Below, one piece after another: positions 51,857-60,687 of a stretch of 64,000 nucleotides of DNA (its first letter is position 1; each line of letters starts with the position of its first letter). The notes beneath the pieces are model-generated. The model did no database searches and was not told where the DNA came from. It worked only from the letters and a program-made list of their open reading frames with translations. The position numbers and the translations under genes were made by a program. Source of the stretch: Chloroflexota bacterium. GTDB taxonomy: Bacteria > Chloroflexota > Anaerolineae > DUEN01. The stretch is from the NCBI GenBank assembly GCA_013152435.1, contig JAADGJ010000012.1, forward strand, positions 82,250-146,249, read 5' to 3'.

Positions 51857-53320
51857 ATGATGAGCACACAGAAGAATCTCTCCCGCCGTAAGTTCCTGAA
51901 ACACACCGCCGTCCTCGGCGCCGGCGCCGTTCTGGGAGGCAGCGCGCTGGCAGCCTGCGCTCCGTCCACGCCCGCGCCGGAGCCCACAAAGGCCCCGGAG
52001 GCGCCCGCTCCGGCAGCGCCCGAGCTGCCCTTCGAGGTGGCGCCCGAGGCCATCGATCCGCTGAACGTCGAGAAGGGGGTCACCATCGAGGGCGTCTTCT
52101 TCCAGGGCGGCTACGGGATCGACTATATCAAGTACGCCGCGGACATCTTCGAGAAGCTGCACCCCGAGACGAAGATGTCGGTCACGGGCATCCAGCGCGT
52201 CGGCGAGCAGCTGCGTCCCCGCTTCATCGCGGGCAATCCGCCCGATGTCATCGACAACAGCGGCGCCGGCAACCTGGACACCACCGCCCTGGCCGCCGAG
52301 GGGCAGCTTCTGGACCTGGAGCCGCTCATGAACGCGCCGGCGCTGGACACCCCCGGCAAGCTGTTCAAGGAGACCCTCTTCCCCGGCTCCCAGGATGTGG
52401 GCGTGTTCGACGGGAAGCAGCTCTTCCTGAACATCGCCTACACCGTCTTCGGCATCTGGCACAGCAAGTCCCTGTTCGAGAAGAAGGGATGGACCTATCC
52501 CAAGATGTGGGACGAGATGCTGGAGTTCTGCGAGACGGTGAAGAAGGAAGAGGGCATCTACCCCTGGACCTACCAGGGCAAGTATCCCGGCTACATGGTG
52601 TTCGGCGTCCTGATGCCGCTCATCTACAAGATCGGCGGCAACGAGGCCATCATCAACATCGACAACCTGGAGCCGGACGCCTGGCGAGCGCCCGAGGTCA
52701 AGCAGGCGGTCGAGCTTATGTACCAGCTCGCGGTGCGTGACCTCATCATGCCGGGCACGGAGGGCCTGACCCACACCGAGGCCCAGGCCGAATGGCTGAA
52801 GGGGAACGCCATCTTCATCCCGTGCGGGACCTGGCTGGAGAACGAGATGAAGGGCGTCACCCCGGAGGGCTTCGACATGGTGGTCGAGCCCGTCCCGGGC
52901 GTCCAGGGCGGCAAGGGATCGCCGGAGTCGATCTACGCCTCCTCCGGGGAGACCTACTTCGTGCCCGCCAAGGCCAAGCACCCCAGGGGCGGTATGGAAT
53001 TCCTCCGTTGCCTGATGTCCAAGGCCAGCGCCAAGTTCTTCGTCACCGAGGTCAGCTCGATGATGCCGGTCATCGGCGGGACCGAGGGCGTGCAGCTGAG
53101 CTCGGCCATGGACTCGGCCATCAAGGCCGTGGCGGCCGCCGGGGACGAGATCTTCGTCTACCGCTTCAGCAGCTGGTACCGCAAGCTGGGCACGGAGGTC
53201 AGCAACCGCACCGGCGAGCTGCTGACCAAGCGCATCACCCCGGACGAGTTCATCGACGCCGTGCAGAAGGTGGCGGACGAGGTGAAGGCCGATCCGGACA
53301 TCAAGAAGTACCACCGCTAA
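51857..53320 (+). CDS. Sugar ABC transporter substrate-binding protein (family 1, NgcE-like)
   Basis: This 487-residue lipoprotein begins with a twin-arginine signal (NLSRRKFLKHTAVLGAGAVL) and a lipobox LAAC (Cys34), then an Ala/Pro linker. The SBP_bac_1 fold shows FEKLHPETKMSVTGIQRVGE, FIAGNPPDVIDNSG and VKQAVELMYQLAVRDLIMPG. General form and neighbours resemble binding proteins for N-acetylglucosamine/diacetylchitobiose (NgcE) importers. ATG 51857 or the adjacent 51860 follows GGAGG. No ATPase is encoded in this cluster; such importers often share a housekeeping MsmK/MsiK-type ATPase. Confidence 0.85.
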   Translation: MMSTQKNLSRRKFLKHTAVLGAGAVLGGSALAACAPSTPAPEPTKAPEAPAPAAPELPFEVAPEAIDPLNVEKGVTIEGVFFQGGYGIDYIKYAADIFEKLHPETKMSVTGIQRVGEQLRPRFIAGNPPDVIDNSGAGNLDTTALAAEGQLLDLEPLMNAPALDTPGKLFKETLFPGSQDVGVFDGKQLFLNIAYTVFGIWHSKSLFEKKGWTYPKMWDEMLEFCETVKKEEGIYPWTYQGKYPGYMVFGVLMPLIYKIGGNEAIINIDNLEPDAWRAPEVKQAVELMYQLAVRDLIMPGTEGLTHTEAQAEWLKGNAIFIPCGTWLENEMKGVTPEGFDMVVEPVPGVQGGKGSPESIYASSGETYFVPAKAKHPRGGMEFLRCLMSKASAKFFVTEVSSMMPVIGGTEGVQLSSAMDSAIKAVAAAGDEIFVYRFSSWYRKLGTEVSNRTGELLTKRITPDEFIDAVQKVADEVKADPDIKKYHR

Positions 53321-53361
53321 AGCCATACGCCTCGCTTCGGCGACCGGTATCAGGATACGTG

Positions 53362-53394
53362 TCTGGCCTGCGTCCCGCGCGGACGCGGGCCAGA
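53362..53394 (+). promoter_or_regulatory. Hairpin between sugar-binding-protein and permease genes
   Basis: TCTGGCCTGCGTCC pairs with GGACGCGGGCCAGA (one mismatch, 5-base loop). It lies 42 bases past the binding-protein stop, as in both peptide importers, with only CGCCTT after it. Confidence 0.7.
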
Positions 53395-53422
53395 CGCCTT
53401 GTATCTCGCATGGAGGCGCTCC

Positions 53423-54298
53423 GTGTATCGCGGCAAATATCGCATCATCATCCCCTTCCTGTTTCCACCCATCGCCCTGTACCTGACGTTCGTCCTCTAT
53501 CCCTACCTGCGGGCCATGTACGTGAGCCTGACCCGGTGGCGAGGGCTGACCCCCAACCCGGAGTTCATCGGCCTGGCGAACTTCGCCAAGATGCTCCACG
53601 ACCAGTACTTCTGGAACGCGCTCAAGCACAACATCATCTACCTGTTCACCCTGCCCATCATCATCATCGCCATCGGGCTCTTCATGGCCTTCCTCCTGAC
53701 CCAGGGGGTGCGCTTTGCGAACTTCTATCGCATCGTCTTCTTCTTCCCACAGGTGATGTCCGTCGTGGCCATCGGCGTGTTGTGGAGCTTCGTCTATCAC
53801 CCCACCCTGGGGATCCTGAACGCGTTCCTGAAGCTGATCGGCATCCAGTCGCCGCCCGTCTGGCTGGGCAACCCGTCCACCGCGCTGGGCGCCGTGGGGG
53901 CCGTCGTGGTCTGGCAGACCGTGGGGTTCTACATGGTGCTCTTCATCGCCGGGATGGAGTCCATCCCCATCACCTTCTACGAGGCAGCGCTGATCGACGG
54001 GGCCACCCAGTGGCAGCTCTTCTGGAAGATCACGCTGCCGCTCCTCTGGGATACGGTGCGCACGGCCCTGGTCTTCCTGGCCATCGGCGCCATCGACATG
54101 TTCACCATCGTGCAGACGATGACGGAGGGCGGCCCCAGCCGGGCGACCGACGTGCTGGCGACCTATCTGTACGAGTCCGCCTTCCTGAACAGCGAGTTCG
54201 GCTACGCCACGGCCATCGCCGTCTCCATGTTCCTGTTGGTGTTGACGCTTTCCATCATCCTCATGCGAGTGACTCAACGCGAGGCCCTGGAGTTCTGA
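53423..54298 (+). CDS. Sugar ABC transporter permease (MalF/NgcF-like)
   Basis: This is a 291-residue inner-membrane permease. GTG 53423, six bases after GGAGG, is the best start (MYRGKYRIIIPFLFPPIALY); the frame is open to a TTG at 53399. Six helices are visible, and the cytoplasmic coupling loop is FYEAALIDGATQWQLFWKIT, the MalF/MalG EAA motif. It pairs with the next gene product to form the channel. Stop and next start are one base apart. Confidence 0.88.
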   Translation: MYRGKYRIIIPFLFPPIALYLTFVLYPYLRAMYVSLTRWRGLTPNPEFIGLANFAKMLHDQYFWNALKHNIIYLFTLPIIIIAIGLFMAFLLTQGVRFANFYRIVFFFPQVMSVVAIGVLWSFVYHPTLGILNAFLKLIGIQSPPVWLGNPSTALGAVGAVVVWQTVGFYMVLFIAGMESIPITFYEAALIDGATQWQLFWKITLPLLWDTVRTALVFLAIGAIDMFTIVQTMTEGGPSRATDVLATYLYESAFLNSEFGYATAIAVSMFLLVLTLSIILMRVTQREALEF

Positions 54299-54299
54299 G

Positions 54300-55184
54300 A
54301 TGACGACAGAAACCCTCTCCCCGGTCGGGACCCGACGGAAAGGCTCGAGCAACATCTCCGCGACCCTGGTGCGCCTGATCATCGGCATCCTGCTGATGGC
54401 ATGGGCCATCATGGTGATCTTCCCCCTGCTGTGGCTGCTCTACAGCTCTCTGAAGACGGATCAGGAGATCTTCTTCAATCCCTGGTCCCTCCCGGCCACG
54501 CCCCAGTGGAACAATTTCTCACGCGCGTGGACCAAGGCGCACATCGGCACCTACTTCTTCAACAGCCTGGTCGTCGTCATCCCCTCCCTGCTGCTGACCC
54601 TGCTCTTCTCCTCGATGGCCGCCTATATCCTGGCCCGGTTCCCCTTCCCGGGCAACCGCGCCATCTTCTATCTCTTCTTGAGCGGGATGATGTTCCCCGT
54701 CTTCCTGGCCCTGGTGCCCCTCTTCTTCCTGGTGAACGGCCTCGGCCTGCTGAACACCTACACGGGGCTCATCCTGGTGTACATCGCCTACTCGCTGCCC
54801 TTCAGCATCTTCTTCCTCACGGGGTTCTTCAAGACGCTCCCCTCCGAACTCCACGAGGCGGCGATCATCGACGGCGCCAATCAGTACCAGGTCTTCTTCC
54901 GGGTCATGTTGCCCCTGGCGCAGCCCGGCCTGGTCAGCATCGGCATCTTCAACTTCCTGGGCATGTGGAACCAGTATATCCTGCCCCTGGTGCTGATGTC
55001 CGACAGCGCCAAGTACCTGCTCACCCAGGGATTGGCCTATATGCTCCATCAGCAGTATTATCTGAACGACTGGAGCGGCCTCTTCGCCGCGGTCACCCTC
55101 GTGATGATCCCCACCGTGCTGGTATATTCGATCTTCCAGGGGAGGATCCAGAAGGGCATCACCGTGGGCGCGCTGAAGGGATAG
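54300..55184 (+). CDS. Sugar ABC transporter permease (MalG/NgcG-like)
   Basis: This is a 294-residue permease with helices from IIGILLMAWAIMVIFPLLWL onward and the EAA loop LHEAAIIDGANQYQVFFRVM. The C-terminus RIQKGITVGALKG is characteristic of MalG-type sugar permeases. It begins one base after the stop of the partner permease, so translation is coupled. Confidence 0.9.
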   Translation: MTTETLSPVGTRRKGSSNISATLVRLIIGILLMAWAIMVIFPLLWLLYSSLKTDQEIFFNPWSLPATPQWNNFSRAWTKAHIGTYFFNSLVVVIPSLLLTLLFSSMAAYILARFPFPGNRAIFYLFLSGMMFPVFLALVPLFFLVNGLGLLNTYTGLILVYIAYSLPFSIFFLTGFFKTLPSELHEAAIIDGANQYQVFFRVMLPLAQPGLVSIGIFNFLGMWNQYILPLVLMSDSAKYLLTQGLAYMLHQQYYLNDWSGLFAAVTLVMIPTVLVYSIFQGRIQKGITVGALKG

Positions 55185-55223
55185 GCCGACCTCCCCACCA
55201 CAAGCATTTTGAGGTGTGCCATC

Positions 55224-58217
55224 ATGTCCGCTTCCCCCGTACGCGCCTGGGAGACCACCCTGGCCCTCGATACCTATCCGATCGGGCCGCCCGATCCCTT
55301 CCCGCCCTACCAGCTCACGGGCAACGCCAGCGTCTACCCGTATCCTCTGCTGGACACCCTCTCCACGGAGAAGGAGCGCCGCGAATACCGGGCGTTGATG
55401 CTGGAGAATCGCTACCTCCAGGTGACGGTGCTCCCGGAGTTGGGCGGGCGGATCTATCGCGTCCTCGACAAGATCAGCCAGCGCGACATGTTCTACACGA
55501 CGCGAGTCATCAAGCCCGCCCTCATCGCGCTGCGCGGGGCCTGGATCGCCGGCGGCATCGAGTGGAACTTCCGCAAGGGACACCATGTGGACACGCTGTC
55601 CCCCGTGAACGGCTGGATCGCCCAGAACGACGACGGCAGCGCCAGCATCATCGTGGGACACCCGGAGTGGGTCTCCCACATGCGCTGGCAGGTGCGGATC
55701 ACCCTTCGCCCGGACGACGCCGCCATTTACGTCGACATCCGGCTGAGCAACCCCACCCGAATCGCCCACCGTTACTACTTCTGGAGCAACAGCGCCGAGG
55801 CGGCCACCGACGGGCTTCAGATCATCTGCCCGGCCAGCAGCGGATGGGGATCCAGGGGGAATCGCTTCCGCTGGCCCGTGCACGAGGGCCGGGACCTCCA
55901 ATGGTACCGCAACATCCCCGGCAGCTCCGACGCCTTCCTGTATGCACCCCACCGTGACTTTTTCGGGTGCTACGACCACGACGCCCACTATGGGCTGGTC
56001 CACTTCGCCGACGCGCGCCGGGCACCCGGGAAGAAGTTCTTCACCTGGGGCGTGGACGAGCATGGGCTGATGTGGGCCGAGATCCTGAGCGACGGCGACG
56101 GACCTTATGTCGAGTTGCAGGCCAGCCCCCAGCTCGATCAGCACGTGTGGGACATGTTCCCGCCCCAGACCGTCCACGCCTGGGACGAGCGGTGGTGGCC
56201 CGTGCGGGCGATCGGGGGGTTCGTGTGGGCCAACGATCGGGCGGCCGTGAACCTACAGGCCACGGACGGCCGGGTGCAGGTGGGCGTCTGCCCCTCCCGC
56301 CCGCTGGGGCGTTGCCGCATCACGCTGCAGGACGGCGATCGCATCCTCTGGGAAGCCCACGCCGATCTGGCGCCCGAGCGCCCCTTCACGACGAGCGCGG
56401 AGCTTTCCCTCGACGCGTCCGCCCGAGAGCGCCTGTCCGTACACGTGACCGACATCTCCGGGGAGACGATCATCGCCTACGATCCGAAGGTGCATACGCC
56501 GGACGTCCCGCTTCCCCCCGAGCGGCCCCGTCCACCCCGCGCGTCCATGACGGCGGAGGAGCTAACCGTCGCCGCGCGCGTGAAGGAGACGGAGGCGGAG
56601 TACGACGAGGCGCAAGACCTCTTTCGAGAGGCCCTCTCCCGTGATCCGGGGTTCTCCGCGGCCCACGTGGGGCTGGCCCGGCTGTCGGCCCGGCAGGGGC
56701 TATGGAGGGATGTCCTGGAGCACACGGAGCAGGCGTTGAAGCGGGACCCCCATCACGGGGAGGCGATCTACCTGTCCGGCCTGGCCCACGCGGCCCTGGG
56801 CGACGACGAGGCTGCCGAGACAACGCTGTGGCAGCTCCATCGCGATCCCGCCTGGGCCACGCCCGCCTTCGTCGCGCTGGGCGATCTGGCGGCGCGGGCG
56901 GGGCGGTGGCCGGAGGCGATCGAGCTGTACGAGCAGGCGGCCTCCCCGCTGACCGGCCCCCGCCTCTCGTTGGCGTTCCGCCGCCTCGGACGGACGGAGT
57001 CAGCGCTGCGCCACAGCCGGGCGGCCGTGGAACGGGATCATTGCGACGGGGCGGCCTGGGCCGAGGTGTGGTTCGCCACCCGGGAGACGGCGGACTTCGA
57101 CGCGCTGCGGGCGGCGCTCATGGACCAGCCGGAGATGTGGCTGGACGTGGCCCTCTTCTACGCCGATCTGGGGGCCACGGACGAAGCCCGGGAGCTGCTA
57201 TCCTGGGCCACCGACGAGGGGCACCCGGCCGCGGATCACCCCATCGCCTGGTATCACCTCGGGCGCCTCCAGGACCGGGCGGAAGATCGGGCGGCCGCTG
57301 GACAGGCGCTCCGACGGGCCCGCCGGCTGCCCCCCGCCGAGATCTTCCCCCACCGGCTGAGCACGCTGGACGCCCTCGATTACGCCCTGGCCCACGACCC
57401 GGCGGACGCCCGTGCACACCTGTACCGCGGCGAGATCCTCTACGCCCTGGGGAGGCGCCCGGAGGCGGAGGAGGCGTGGCGCGCCGCCGTCCGTCACGAG
57501 CCGGGATTGGCCGTCGCCCATCGCAACCTGGGGCTGGCCGCCTACCAGGCTGGCAGATACCAAGAGGCGCTGCGGCACTACGAGGAGGCCGTCCGGCTGG
57601 CTCCGGACCAGGTACGCCCGCACCTGGAGCGGGATCGGGCGGGGCGGGAGGCGGGCGTGGAGCCCCGCCAGCGATTGGATTGGCTGCGCCGGGCCCCCGC
57701 CAGCGTCCGGGCGGACCATCGCGTTGCGCTCCAACTGGCCCATCTGCACACCCTTGTCGGCGAATACGACGCCGCGATCGACCTGCTGGAGTCCACCTGG
57801 TTCCATCCATGGGAGGGGGAAAAGCGCGCCCGGCAGGTGTACGTGGACGCATACCTGGGACGAGCCGGCGAGGCGTATCGCCGCGGAGATTACGAGGCCG
57901 CGCTGGCCGACTGTCGCCGGGCGCTGGAGTACCCGCCCAACATCCGGGTGGGTCGCCCCCATCAGACGGCGGACGCGGCGATCGCCTACCTGGCGGGGAG
58001 GGCGGCGGACGCGTTGGGGAGGCGAGAGCTGGCCGCGTCGTTCTACCAGGCCGCCGCTCAGGAGAGCCATCCCCCCGAGTCGCCGCTGCGATACCATCAG
58101 GCGCTGGCGCTGCGCGCGCTGGGGCGAGAAAAGGAGGCCGAGGCGATGCTCGCCGGGATGGACCCGAGCCTGCGAGCCCAACTGGACGCCCAATGGGCCT
58201 GGCTGCGCGAGGGGTAG
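55224..58217 (+). CDS. DUF5107 domain protein with C-terminal TPR region
   Basis: This 997-residue cytoplasmic protein (no signal peptide) has an N-terminal DUF5107-like beta-rich half (about residues 1-440, with LENRYLQVTVLPELGGRIYR, FRKGHHVDTLSP and FFTWGVDEHGLMWAEILSDG). This recalls the galactose-mutarotase-like fold that recognises sugars. The second half (about 450-995) is a series of TPR-like helical repeats (DEAQDLFREALSRDPGFSAA; GRYQEALRHYEEAVRLAPDQ). DUF5107-TPR proteins are repeatedly found beside carbohydrate importers in Chloroflexota and Bacteroidota, but I know of no proven activity. Here it sits between the permeases and the kinase. It could bind, isomerise or hydrolyse the imported sugar. 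Confidence 0.75.
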   Translation: MSASPVRAWETTLALDTYPIGPPDPFPPYQLTGNASVYPYPLLDTLSTEKERREYRALMLENRYLQVTVLPELGGRIYRVLDKISQRDMFYTTRVIKPALIALRGAWIAGGIEWNFRKGHHVDTLSPVNGWIAQNDDGSASIIVGHPEWVSHMRWQVRITLRPDDAAIYVDIRLSNPTRIAHRYYFWSNSAEAATDGLQIICPASSGWGSRGNRFRWPVHEGRDLQWYRNIPGSSDAFLYAPHRDFFGCYDHDAHYGLVHFADARRAPGKKFFTWGVDEHGLMWAEILSDGDGPYVELQASPQLDQHVWDMFPPQTVHAWDERWWPVRAIGGFVWANDRAAVNLQATDGRVQVGVCPSRPLGRCRITLQDGDRILWEAHADLAPERPFTTSAELSLDASARERLSVHVTDISGETIIAYDPKVHTPDVPLPPERPRPPRASMTAEELTVAARVKETEAEYDEAQDLFREALSRDPGFSAAHVGLARLSARQGLWRDVLEHTEQALKRDPHHGEAIYLSGLAHAALGDDEAAETTLWQLHRDPAWATPAFVALGDLAARAGRWPEAIELYEQAASPLTGPRLSLAFRRLGRTESALRHSRAAVERDHCDGAAWAEVWFATRETADFDALRAALMDQPEMWLDVALFYADLGATDEARELLSWATDEGHPAADHPIAWYHLGRLQDRAEDRAAAGQALRRARRLPPAEIFPHRLSTLDALDYALAHDPADARAHLYRGEILYALGRRPEAEEAWRAAVRHEPGLAVAHRNLGLAAYQAGRYQEALRHYEEAVRLAPDQVRPHLERDRAGREAGVEPRQRLDWLRRAPASVRADHRVALQLAHLHTLVGEYDAAIDLLESTWFHPWEGEKRARQVYVDAYLGRAGEAYRRGDYEAALADCRRALEYPPNIRVGRPHQTADAAIAYLAGRAADALGRRELAASFYQAAAQESHPPESPLRYHQALALRALGREKEAEAMLAGMDPSLRAQLDAQWAWLREG

Positions 58218-58220
58218 CCC

Positions 58221-59174
58221 ATGCCACCGAGCGGGCTTCTGATCGCCATCGAGGGAGGCGGCACCCGCACCCAGGCGGCCCTCTTCGATCTCACGGGTGA
58301 GCTCCTGGCGACGGCCCAGTCGGGCCCGGTGAACGTGAACTTCACCACGCCGGAACAGGCGCGGGCCGCGGTGGAGGAGGCCGTCGCCGCCGTGCTTCGT
58401 GCGGCAGGCGCCATCCCCACCGAGGTGAAACGGGTCGCCTACGCGCTGGTGAGCACCCCCGAGGTCGCGCTGCACGCCCTGCAACGGGCATGCCCCCAGG
58501 CCGAGCGGAAGCCATACGGGGAGGGTCAGGTGGTGTTCGCCCGGGCGGGACACTACCGGCCCCACGGCGTGGCGATCGTGGCCGGCACCGGGACCAGCGC
58601 CTGGGCGATGCGCCAGGACGACGGGCGCCAGATGGCCTTAGGCGGCTGGGGCTCCCTCCTGGGGGACGAGGGCAGCGCCTACGCCGTCGGCCTGATGGGG
58701 CTGCGAGCGGCGGCGAAGGCCTGGGAGGGACGGGAGGCGCCCACCGTCCTGATCGAGGCCGTGCGCGAGCACTTCGGCCTGCGCGATCCCGATTTCAAAA
58801 AGGCGCTGATCCGCCTGGCTTACCGCAAGCCGCTGAGCCGCACGGAGATCGCCGGCTTCGCCCGGGCGGTCACGCGAGCGGCAGCGGAAGGGGATGCGGT
58901 GGCGCGCCGCGTCGTGAACAGGGCGGCGCACGATCTGGCGGAGCTGGGCCTCCAGACCGTCCGACAACTGTTCTCCCCCCAGGAGGCGCTCGTCGTGGTG
59001 GCGGCCGGCGGCCTGCTGAACGCGGGGGAGCCCATTCTGAGCCCTCTACGCCAGCGGTTGCGGGCGGAGTACCCCGCCGCCACGCTCCAAATCGGAACGG
59101 AGGAGCCAGCCGTCGCCCTGGGCCGGCTGGCTCTTTACGATATCTCTTCGAGAGGTGAGGTGTCACCGTGCTGA
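58221..59174 (+). CDS. BadF/BadG/BcrA/BcrD-type ATPase, probable N-acetylglucosamine kinase
   Basis: This 317-residue member of the ASKHA fold phosphorylates amino sugars in its best-known cytoplasmic branch. It has PHOSPHATE-1 LLIAIEGGGTRTQAAL, PHOSPHATE-2 IVAGTGTSAWA, the WGSLLGDEGSAYAVG segment typical of GlcNAc kinases, and the adenosine motif VVVAAGGLLNAGEPI. It begins three bases after the DUF5107 gene and overlaps the next gene by seven bases. Together with the UTRA regulator and SIS genes it supports an amino-sugar pathway; the exact sugar is inferred. Confidence 0.85.
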   Translation: MPPSGLLIAIEGGGTRTQAALFDLTGELLATAQSGPVNVNFTTPEQARAAVEEAVAAVLRAAGAIPTEVKRVAYALVSTPEVALHALQRACPQAERKPYGEGQVVFARAGHYRPHGVAIVAGTGTSAWAMRQDDGRQMALGGWGSLLGDEGSAYAVGLMGLRAAAKAWEGREAPTVLIEAVREHFGLRDPDFKKALIRLAYRKPLSRTEIAGFARAVTRAAAEGDAVARRVVNRAAHDLAELGLQTVRQLFSPQEALVVVAAGGLLNAGEPILSPLRQRLRAEYPAATLQIGTEEPAVALGRLALYDISSRGEVSPC

Positions 59175-59899
59175 TCGAACGCTACTTTGAGGCCATGCAA
59201 GCCAAGCTTTCCGAGATCGCCTCGGATCTGGAGCCGATCCGACAGGCCGCCCGGCTGTGCGCGGACGCGCTGGCCCAGGGCGGCGCCATCCACATCTACG
59301 ATAGCGGACACCTGGTGTCCCACGAGCTGGTTCGCCGGGCCGGGGGGCTGGTCGCCCTCAGCCGTCTCTCCTTCTCGCTGAATGTGGACAATGAGGTCCG
59401 CACCCGGCCCGCCCCACCCGATCCGGACGTGCGCCAGCGTATCGGCTACATCGAGCATATCTTCGACGGAGGCCAGTTGCGCAGTGGCGACGTGTTGATC
59501 GTCGGCAGCGTGTCGGGGAAATCGGCCACCATCGTGGAGCTGGCCCTACAGGCCCGGGCCCACGGGCTGACCGTGATCGCCCTGACGGCGGTGGCCTACA
59601 GCTCCCGGCTCACGTCGGAGCACCCCAGCGGCCGGCGGCTGTTCGAGGCGGCCGATCTGGTCCTGGACAACCATGCGCCCTATGGCGACGCGATGCTCAC
59701 GGTGGAGGGGCTGGATACCCCCATCTGCCCCGCCTCCGGGATCGGCGCGGCGTACGTGCTCTGGGGGGTGACGGCGGGCATCATCGAGGAGCTCCTCTCC
59801 CGGGGGTTGACGCCCACCGTCTACCCCAGCGTCAACCTGCCGGATGGCCCCGAACGGGTACGGGAAGCGGAAGAAAGAGCCCTGGAGAAGGGATGCTGA
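59168..59899 (+). CDS. SIS-domain sugar isomerase/phosphosugar-binding protein 1
   Basis: This 243-residue SIS protein starts with GTG 59168 inside the end of the kinase gene. Typical SIS features are AIHIYDSGHLVSHELVRRAG, the phosphosugar-binding Ser loop VLIVGSVSGKSATIVE, and ADLVLDNHAPYGDAML, which matches the UPF0309-like sugar-isomerase subgroup. It is a paralogue of the next gene product: both share SVSG, IALT, ADLVLDN and the GxxxGAA segment. It may bind or isomerise the phosphorylated amino sugar formed by the kinase. The stop overlaps the next start. Confidence 0.8.
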   Translation: MLIERYFEAMQAKLSEIASDLEPIRQAARLCADALAQGGAIHIYDSGHLVSHELVRRAGGLVALSRLSFSLNVDNEVRTRPAPPDPDVRQRIGYIEHIFDGGQLRSGDVLIVGSVSGKSATIVELALQARAHGLTVIALTAVAYSSRLTSEHPSGRRLFEAADLVLDNHAPYGDAMLTVEGLDTPICPASGIGAAYVLWGVTAGIIEELLSRGLTPTVYPSVNLPDGPERVREAEERALEKGC

Positions 59900-60627
59900 T
59901 GAGATACCTAGATCAGATCATCGATCTACTACAGGAAGTCCGTGAGACGCAGGTGGAGGCGATGGAGCGAGCGGCCGAGATGATGGCCGACGCGATCATG
60001 AACGATCACATGATTTTCGTGTTCGGCCCCTCCCACGCGGGCATCCTGGCCCAGGAGCTTTTCTATCGGGCGGGCGGGTTGGTGCCCATCAACCCGATCC
60101 TCCCCCCCGGCCTGACGACGGACGTGCGCCCGGTCACGCTCACCACCCGGCTGGAGCGGCTGCCCGGCTTCGGCACTCAGATCATCGAGGAGACGCCCAT
60201 CGGCCCGGGGGATGTGCTGATCTCGGTCTCCGTATCGGGGCGAAACGTGACGGTGGTGGAGGCCACCCAGGCGGCCAAGGCCCGTGGGGCGAGGATCATC
60301 GCCCTGACGTCGCTCCAGTACTCCCGCTCCGTCGCCCCCCGCAGGCCCGGCATGCCCCGCCTCTTCGAGATCGCCGATCTGGTGCTGGACAATCGGGCGC
60401 CCATCGGGGATGCCCTGGTGGAGATCGACGGCCTGCCCCAACGGGTCGGGCCGTCATCCACGGTGACGGGGGCGGCGATCCTGAACGCGGTGGTCGTGCG
60501 GACGGCGGAGATCCTATCCGAGCGGGGGGAGGAGGTGCCGATCTTCGTCAGCGCCAACGTGGAAGGCGGGGACGAGAGCAATCGGCAGTGGCTCGAACGC
60601 TACCGAGGACGGCTCACGTACCTATGA
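59893..60627 (+). CDS. SIS-domain sugar isomerase/phosphosugar-binding protein 2
   Basis: This 244-residue paralogue of SIS protein 1 has IFVFGPSHAGILAQELFYRA, VLISVSVSGRNVTVVEA and IADLVLDNRAPIGDALVEID. ATG 59893 overlaps the upstream stop by seven bases; a second ATG at 59899 is also possible. Adjacent coupled paralogues suggest a heteromer or successive steps. It is the last gene before the hairpin array. The cluster contains no recognisable NagA deacetylase or NagB deaminase. Confidence 0.8.
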   Translation: MLMRYLDQIIDLLQEVRETQVEAMERAAEMMADAIMNDHMIFVFGPSHAGILAQELFYRAGGLVPINPILPPGLTTDVRPVTLTTRLERLPGFGTQIIEETPIGPGDVLISVSVSGRNVTVVEATQAAKARGARIIALTSLQYSRSVAPRRPGMPRLFEIADLVLDNRAPIGDALVEIDGLPQRVGPSSTVTGAAILNAVVVRTAEILSERGEEVPIFVSANVEGGDESNRQWLERYRGRLTYL

Positions 60628-60687
60628 AGGGCAGAGAAGGCCAGGGATGATCGGCAGCCGTTGGCTCGTTGCCGAACGGGCCGCCAG

